In this document: piece by piece, positions 57,221 to 64,000 of the stretch
How the letters are laid out: the number at the start of each line of letters is the position of its first letter
Numbering within the stretch: the first letter of the stretch is position 1
Position numbers and translations under genes: made by a program
Notes under the pieces: model-generated
Seen by the model: only the letters and a program-made list of their open reading frames with translations
Told to the model about the DNA's origin: nothing
The model's database searches: none
DNA from: Diprion similis
Lineage: Eukaryota > Arthropoda > Insecta > Hymenoptera > Diprionidae
Length of the DNA stretch: 64,000 nucleotides
Assembly: GCF_021155765.1 (NCBI RefSeq)
Contig: NC_060109.1
Span: forward strand, 5,357,001-5,421,000
Reading direction: 5' to 3'

Positions 57221-57800
57221 TGTTACGTGGGGGTGAGACGTGTGCTGAGCAGTGATGATGAATGATTATAAATGATCAAGGCTGCTGCTACGTAATGACA
57301 ATGATTAAAAATTATAAACTAAGAAAGACTCACCTTTCAATATGCCGGTAATGTGGGTACGTGTTACCACAGTCCTATACAGGCCTGTAAGAGTTGTTCA
57401 AATGGTTAAGGCGAAATTGTTATTATAAAATTGAATAGGCGATCGTTCATGATTTAAACTGGTAAAATATAAGATATATTTTTCAAACGATGTGTTATGA
57501 AGAAAGAACGATAACAGATGAATGATATAAAAATAAACGGAGAAATTATAATTATTAAAGTGTATGAATTTACATAAAATTAACATCGTGGGACGAATTT
57601 ATATTCAAGTGAAGGGAAGCTGCAGAACTAGCTAAATTCAACCGTTTACGCTCTTAGCAAGTGTTGTTGTATGTTAATTAGAATGGTACATATATAATGG
57701 GTACCAAAACATCTATGATGAACGATTATTAATTTTATAGCTGGTTGTTTATTGTAATATTAAATCTCTCTTTTTAGATTAACGTGGCCTTTATATTTAA
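57221..57800 (+). mobile_element. 5' part of a second family 5 element
   Basis: It begins TGTTACGTGGG and parallels the minus strand of 32912-32400 block by block: CTAAG(A/G)AAGA, CACCTTTC(A/G)(A/G)TA and GTCCTATACAGG, then TAAACTGGTAAAATATA and TTCAAACGAT. Similarity fades after about 57800 and no 3' end was found. Confidence 0.65.
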
Positions 57801-60800
57801 ATCACAATCAAACCACCGATTCTTGTGTTACAAAATTGTTATTATGGGCCGAGCTGAAAATAAGAGAGTTACTCTCAAAATACCCACAAGGATATCATTT
57901 ACATCTAGGCACCGGTTAGGTTCTGCGTTAAAATTCTCGGAGAATAACACATGTTATCTTGATTGCTGACTTAAAAGGTTGCCACCAATTCTATTCTGGA
58001 TTTGCAATGTTTAACAAATGGTGAAAATAATGATTCGCATAATATGGAAGAAAACTCCTCGAATTAACTTATATTTTTCATGACGCTGGCGAAACTGAAA
58101 GACATTGGATGTAGTCGGTCCGTAAGTTGTGATTAGGATCAGAGTTTTACCTAAATATCAAAAAGGTTGTTGAATTCGAAACGATGATACCGGTCACTTA
58201 TTCTTCATGAATTTTGAATTGGTGTTGTGATGTTGAAAGTTAGTCTTTGAAAGTTTAATAAAATTCAATTATCGATAATGATTTAGTTTTTTCCCGATTT
58301 TTGACGATTTAAAGTAGCTTTGATAATTGTTGATTATTATTATGACTATAAGGTTTTGTTATTTAATATAAAACCTAAAACTACTTAATGCAGTTGAACC
58401 GGGGCGGAACTTGGATTTAATTGGAAAATAGGAAAATCATATTGCGTCTTTTCCACGCCACGAAGAGAACTAGTAAAGAACAGGACAGCTGAAACGAAGG
58501 TGATAGCGATTCCTTTCAAATTCAAAGTATAAACTGAAACACTCGACAAGGGTCACAATTACGATTTTCCAGAACTGCTCTATCTGAAAGGGCAATACGG
58601 GTTGACGTCCACGCGTCTGGTGTAAGATTGATCTGAAGCCGGAGCTCTGGGTCAGCTCTTTCAACTGGAGCGCGACCTGGATAATAAAATGGTTCTTAGT
58701 TTCGTCACTTACATAATTAAAATATCGACAAAAGACATCCTAATGTAATTTTCATAGGTACATCCATACTGTATACTGATTACTCTATTTTGATTTAGTG
58801 CTTCTGATGTAAGTGAATTGTCCTGATTATTGATGGAAAATACATTTTAACAAAAGAAAGATTTTGAGGTTGAACTCACTGTTCAGCGATTTTTCACTCA
58901 GTTTTTAGTACTCGCTATTTGTTCGTTTATGTCATATAATATTGGAGACTGCTATCTATCTCTATGTGATTTTTACTAAGAGGGGTGGAACTGGTTGTTA
59001 GGAGAATATGAGAAATTAACGTAATAAATATTGCTTATAAACTGTCACTTAAGTGGCTAGAGAAAAATCTCGAAGGTGACGAGCGTTGCATGCTTGAAAA
59101 AAAAAGAAGGCGCGATTGAATAAAACGGAGTTTTGAAATAGGTATGCCTATTGGTGTGCGAGGAAATTGCAAGGCTCACCAGTCAAGCAAGACGGAAATT
59201 AGTCAACTACAAGTGCAAATACTTAATTACCGTCACTTTAAAAATATCAATTTTCGCGGAGACTGCAGTGTTACCGGTTATATCAAAAACGAAAGATTGG
59301 CATTGCAGAGGGGGAAGAGGGAACGGGCCACGAGCAGCACCCCAGGGTTCCCATTGGATTAGTACTGTTTGTGTTGTTCCATCGTTATATGGTTTCGTGT
59401 TTTATCGTTATATATTCCCTTTGATTGAAATTAAGTTAATTTTCTATTTGACGTTCAGTTACATTTCTGTGCTTTGCAAAATCATATGATCTTGGCGATC
59501 TTGATTAGTTTTGTGAGCCTAGTTTTTATTTATACATCATACCAATTGTTTTACTTTTATATATGCAATGGCCTTTTGTGAAGTTTTTTTAAGACACATC
59601 CAGTATTACCTTCTATGTCCACCCTATTGTCTTTTTATATTTACAAATTTATTAGGCATGAAACTTGGACAATTAATAGCTTTTAGTGTAGTCTGTATTC
59701 AAGTAACATTTTGTTTCCTTTCATTTTGAACCCACTGGGCACATATTTTTGCGACTTAAAAAAAAATGTCTGAACAGATAGTTTGAAAATCCCGAGACAG
59801 AGGCATTTGGCCCCCGTCAACCAGGGATAGCCTTTGGGAGGGTGGTTTTTGTCATTCATGCAAACAAATGTTATCTATTCGAATAAGCTTCTTAATTGTG
59901 CTTCGAAAGATCTTTGTAATATTAAAAGAGATGAACTGAAGCAAAATAGCACGAATTTAATGGAAACTTGGTTGCACGTGTATGTGGGTATTTTACCCTG
60001 TATGCAACATTATTTCGAAAAACGCAAGAACATAAATTCTCTACTTTTTTCTAATTTTTTAAATACAGTTAGCTGCATTCAAATATGATCAACAGTTTTT
60101 CAGTTATAGATAATTCCGAACGGTCAACCCCTATAATTTTTGAACATTCAACCCCATCGTAATCGGATAGGATGCATTTTTTATTGTTCGCCATGATAAT
60201 TGTCCTCTAATTGGTTTTATTCAAATGTCTCAACTGAAAGCATGTGAAACAACGAACCTACCACTGGGGATGCTCAACTTGGGGGGTTACTATAACCCCT
60301 GTCAACCGTTTATCAGCAGGTAGAAAAATATATATCACGTGGATTTCAACGAAAAATAACATATCTTTAAATAAACGAAATCGGGCGGGACAACTCGATA
60401 CCTTTCCTTGCCACTGAACTCTATTCCTTAACGTTCGGGAATAAATTACTCTTAAGTCGTTACACTGATATTCTGTGAAAACTAAAAGAAAACGAACGCA
60501 CAAATAGTCAATCTGAGGAGATAAAAAATAAGAAGTTAAACATATGAAGAGATGAATAATTTTAACTAACCTACTGGTAGAAAGAAGTTTTAAAACCTTT
60601 CAATTCATACTATATTTACCCCTATCTTTCGTTCCACTAAATTGTTGAGATCGTCTGAACACTCGTGCCCGTCAGCGATGTTGTTGCTAATATTCAACGG
60701 GTTCTGATGTTTCTTTTTCTGTCACTCTCAAAAATGCTTTCTTACCAGTTATATTCTATCTCATGGATCAGAGACTCGAAAATCCGTCTGTCGAACTGAC

Positions 60801-61966
60801 GAATGACAAAAATTCGCTCAATAATCTCGTAACTCGGTGGAATGTCGGTTTGTAATTTTTTCTTATTTTAACGATTTTTCAAATTTGTGCGAAGACGAAT
60901 TGCTATGATAACGAGTTGCTTCCAATCCATGGTTCCTGCGAGATTTTTGTCAATCTCGGTGATAAGAATTTTTTAGAATGACACATTTTTTGACCCAATT
61001 CAACCTTGATAATCAAGATCAAGATCAAGATTAATTTTGCGGGTCATATCTTTCAGGATCTTTACTGATTCCGACCTGAAGAATGATCTAGATCTAGATG
61101 ATCTGATCTACATGATTATCTAGCGAAACAGTGACAAATCACTTTTTTAGCAATACTTTGCGCAAAATCCAAGGGTCGATTTTAGCTAAGTTGACGCCAA
61201 AGTAAGCCGTTAAACCAGACTGATGGTTTATTCTTAGAACGTTCACGTAAATAATAATATAATTGTAAAGTATCGTATGTGTTACTGAATATTTTGTTTT
61301 CATATCGATCATGAATTCCTTGAGTTTTTTTGTTGGATGTATGCGTTCTCATAAGCTAATAACTATTGTGTGTAATACTGATTTGAAATATTCAAAACTA
61401 CTCTTGATATTTGTTTATCGTCACGTTTGCATTGAAGGTGAAGAATATAATTATTACGGTGAAAAACGTTCGTTACGTTAATCCTCTTCACACAAAGTCG
61501 CCACCCGATGAGGGCTTTGCCCCCTGGACTCGCTGCCATTCCTCAATTCCTACCAACCTACACCCATGCACTAGAAGTATGAATGTTTTGAATTGCATTT
61601 TTTCACTATGGACCTCTGTTCTGAATTTTCTGCACAATGTTGCAAAAGATATCATAGCAAACACGTGCGTCGCGTTCAACGTACTCGTGAGGATTGAATG
61701 TCACTCGTGGCTGGCTTCGCCACACATTTCGCATTTTACGCTGTAATTGCATAATATACTATTGTATTTCGCGCCTCTTCCTCAGATCAAATGTAGTACC
61801 CCCTCCTCCCACAGGTGTCACCACAAATTTTAAAGCCCGTATAGAGGCTTTTTCTCTGCGACGTTGGTAGCTGTGCTGGCACGTCACTTCCTGATCTCAT
61901 TCTTTTTCCTTGTGCAGGTGAAACCACACGTATTTTTTTTTTCTTGCACATACGATTTAAACAAAT
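57801..61966. other. Mostly unannotated AT-rich DNA
   Basis: No credible gene. Noticeable are GATC/AGATCT-rich words at 61010-61110, runs of CAACCCC at 60120-60155, and a segment at 61500-61530 (GATGAGGGCTTTGCCCCCTG). The last 200 bp before 61966 should be the 5' UTR or terminal repeat of the DIRS-like element. Confidence 0.45.
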
Positions 61967-63654
61967 ATGAATAATAAACGTGCGAGAAGTGTATCAACGA
62001 ACAGCGAGGATAAGGAGAATGGTCTTGACAAGCGAATAAAGAGACTGGAAGAGTTGTTTCTCAGAAAAGAGAAGAAGAAAAAGCGAAAGAAAGAACGCAG
62101 TAAGTATTTGTTGAGGTTATGTTTGTTCTAGCACAAGAGATGAAGATTAGCTGGAGAAAACGCTATGAATAGTCGCGTGTTTAGGCTCTAACCTATTCAC
62201 GAGAGTTATTACTCAGACCTATCGACAATATTCACGGACAAAGGAACATTCATGTAGGCTCTAACCTATATTGAGAGTTATACTCAAGCAAAAAACCTTT
62301 CCACGTCGCTCGAGAGGTCGAAATGGTCGTTACATTACCGAGAGCTGCCGAGAGCCACCCGTGTAGGCTCTAACATATACGGGGGAGTTATACTCAGGCC
62401 AGAAACATTGCCCCATCGCTCGAAAAGGCTCTAACCTTAGCGTACAGACAGACCTCGCATTAAAATTTTTTTTAATAATCTGAGCTTCAATGCGCTCTAA
62501 CTTAATCTATGTCTGATATTTGGACTATAGAGATATTAACGGCGATTATTATATTTTGTCTGTCAGTGCATCGACACAGCTCGAGACACTCTCGATCCTC
62601 TCGATCTTCTCTCGATAGTCGTTATAGCCACGAGAGACGCCGGAGCCGAACGCCGATGCAATACGAGGACGATGAAGCCAACAGAGAGGAGGATTTGGTA
62701 CAAAATGGACAGCCGGTGGCTGTTCAAGATGCTCACACCGCTCATACTGCGGCACACATATCTGAGCAGCAAACAAACACACACGTCATCGTAGAAACGA
62801 GAGACACGAATCGTCAAGTGCTTACTCAGACCCAAGACGATACTGAGCCGCACGGGGGAGAGGTGGTTCTGGATCCAAAAATCCTCGAGGTCATGGGAAA
62901 ACGGTTCATAGAGGACCGTGTCTTGGATGCCGCGATACCAAATGATCTCAAAGTTCGCTGGGAGGAAATAGTGAAGAAAGGCATGCCGACGGAGGACAGA
63001 GTGGCTCTTATTGAAAAATATCCACCGCCCAAGAATTGCTGTATTATTGATCCACCCAAAATAAATTCGGAGGTTCGAGTGTCTCTACAAGAGACGACAA
63101 TTAAGAGGGACGAACGTATCGAAGCCAAGCAAGCAAAAATCACAGCCTGCCTAGCAGCGGTGGGAAAAACCTTCTCAGGTTTTTTGCAGCGGTACAGTGG
63201 CAACGAGAATCTTGATTTCTTCGAGCAGCTGAGCGATATTGGGAGACTGCTAGCGGACTTGCAGCACGATGAGTCGAATATCAGGAAGAGCCTAATATTG
63301 GCAAACTTGGGCGCGCCCTTCAAGGACGTGCTGAATGGAACTACTCCTGACGAATTTCTGTTTGGGAAGCAGCTGGAAGAGAGATTGAAGGCAGCAAAGG
63401 CGTTGGAAAGCTGTAAAAAAGATTTGATTGTGAGAACAACGACGAAACCTCAGAACAACGGTTCAAAAAACTCGAAATTCCCGCCCCGTCGGCCGCAGGG
63501 GAACCAACGACAAGTCTCGTCAACGTTGGGCGGGAAGAAGCCGCAGTATACGAGGACTCAACATCCCCCGTCCAATCGACGAAGCAACCAGAGATACGAG
63601 AGCAACTGGAAGACCAACCGGAAATACGAGAGTCACCGTCAGAGACGATACTAG
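61967..63654 (+). CDS. DIRS-like ORF1 (Gag-like), two exons
   Basis: Exon 1 (61967-62099) encodes a basic start MNNKRARSVSTNSEDKENG. It splices at A|GTAAGTATT to exon 2 at 62567 (acceptor TGTCAG), restoring the phase; the Met at 62509 lies in the intron. Exon 2 encodes an Arg/Ser-rich segment and then ILEVMGKRFIEDRVLDAAIP, NDLKVRWEEIVKKGMPTEDR, IEKYPPPKNCCIIDPPKINS and a basic C-terminus. The WEEIVKKG...KYPPPKNC...PPKIN order is familiar from DIRS-type ORF1 proteins (inference from memory). It would package the element RNA. The frame is open throughout. Confidence 0.7.
62100..62566 (+). other. Intron of DIRS-like ORF1 with repeated motif
   Basis: GTAAGT...TGTCAG, 467 bp. The word (T)AGGCTCTAAC recurs at 62181, 62255, 62364 and 62425, with a variant (TGCGCTCTAAC) at 62490. 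Copies are often followed by GAGAGTTATACTCAG-like words. Confidence 0.7.
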
Positions 63655-64000
63655 ATGAAGTGAGTTTTATTGCTGGCAGACTTCGCAATTTTATTCAAAA
63701 ATGGAAGGAAATAACGTCCGATCGATATATATTGTCGTGTGTACAAGGGTACGAAATACCATTCGAGTCTCGACCAACTCAAGATAACCCGCCGAAAGAA
63801 CGTACTCGGAGTCCGAAGGAACATTCGGAGATTTCAAAGCTTATTTCGAAGCTTTTAGATAAGGGCGCTATAAAACCATGCAAGGATATTCGAGATCAAT
63901 TTATATCGTCAATTTTTTTGGTGCCAAAGCCAGATGGCACGAACTGCTTTATTCTCAACCTCAAAGAATTGAACGAGCTTATTTCGGCAGAACACTTTAA
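63531..64000 (+). CDS. DIRS-like reverse transcriptase, N-terminal part (runs off window)
   Basis: This frame overlaps the last 124 bases of ORF1 in the -1 phase. It reads an acidic linker (PEIREQLEDQPEIRESPSE), then VSFIAGRLRNFIQKWKEITS, DRYILSCVQGYEIPFESRP, ISKLLDKGAIKPCKDIRDQF, ISSIFLVPKPDG and FILNLKELNELI. The spacing and words (ITSD..IL..VQGY.IPF; FLVPKPDG; LNLK.LN) are those of DIRS-type RTs. The catalytic YxDD region, RNase H and tyrosine recombinase would lie beyond 64000. No stop is seen, so the element may be fairly young. Confidence 0.82.

Noticed and set aside
59144..59489. Overlapping frames of 72 and 112 residues
   Set aside because: No known motif and both frames are open over the same bases, as expected by chance.

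Overview
The window is eukaryotic and almost certainly comes from an insect genome. It is AT-rich, it has GT-AG introns, and its transposon families (CACTA-like plus DUF4806 two-gene elements, hAT, Crypton-type tyrosine recombinase, Penelope, gypsy, DIRS, CR1-like and I-like LINEs) are typical of insects. Hymenoptera is my best guess, from resemblance only. I see no convincing cellular gene, no canonical tRNA and no rRNA. The window is essentially a stack of transposable elements inserted into one another, and target-site duplications (TSDs) let much of the insertion order be read directly.

Region 1 (1-10.5 kb): a degenerate repeat field (1-1000), then a foldback element split at 1957 by a TG...CA element (1958-10451, TSD GTAC). 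That element contains a decayed minus-strand gypsy gag-pol (5119-9385), itself cut by an 834-bp LTR-like insert (TSD GTGC). It also contains Penelope-like remnants with inverted terminal repeats and hammerhead-like motifs. Region 2 (10.5-15.9 kb): non-coding DNA, a second decayed gypsy pol and several foldback/MITE elements.

Region 3 (about 15.9-34.9 kb): an old two-gene element. Gene 1 is a CACTA-like transposase (15966-16761 continuing at 26518-27700). Gene 2 is a spliced DUF4806-type gene (28241-34917). Gene 1 was hit by a palindromic MITE. The MITE was then hit by a 9-kb hAT element (TSD ATAAAGAC) carrying a BED-finger transposase. The hAT in turn holds a Crypton-like tyrosine recombinase, a Penelope terminal repeat and long foldbacks. 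Gene 2 was hit by an LTR-like element carrying an I-clade LINE, and by a TTAA MITE placed exactly inside an exon.

Region 4 (36.5-56.5 kb): a mini-gypsy with 80-bp LTRs, then a cluster of 2.0-2.7-kb TG...CA elements. Two sit in the same TA microsatellite. One is split by a 7.5-kb terminal-inverted-repeat transposon, which itself holds another such element and a CR1-like LINE. Region 5 (56.5-61.9 kb): mostly unannotated AT-rich DNA. Region 6 (61.9-64 kb): the 5' part of a DIRS-like retroelement with a spliced ORF1 and an overlapping RT ORF, running off the window.

The most unusual signal is shared by the 2-2.7-kb TG...CA elements. Each carries, 76-158 bp inside its 3' end, a short hairpin directly followed by TGGCGCCCAAC, the complement of a tRNA-Lys 3' end. 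The stem sequence differs between families while base pairing is kept. A primer-binding site should lie outside an LTR, so this position is unexpected. All calls come from reading the sequence; no alignments or searches were run.
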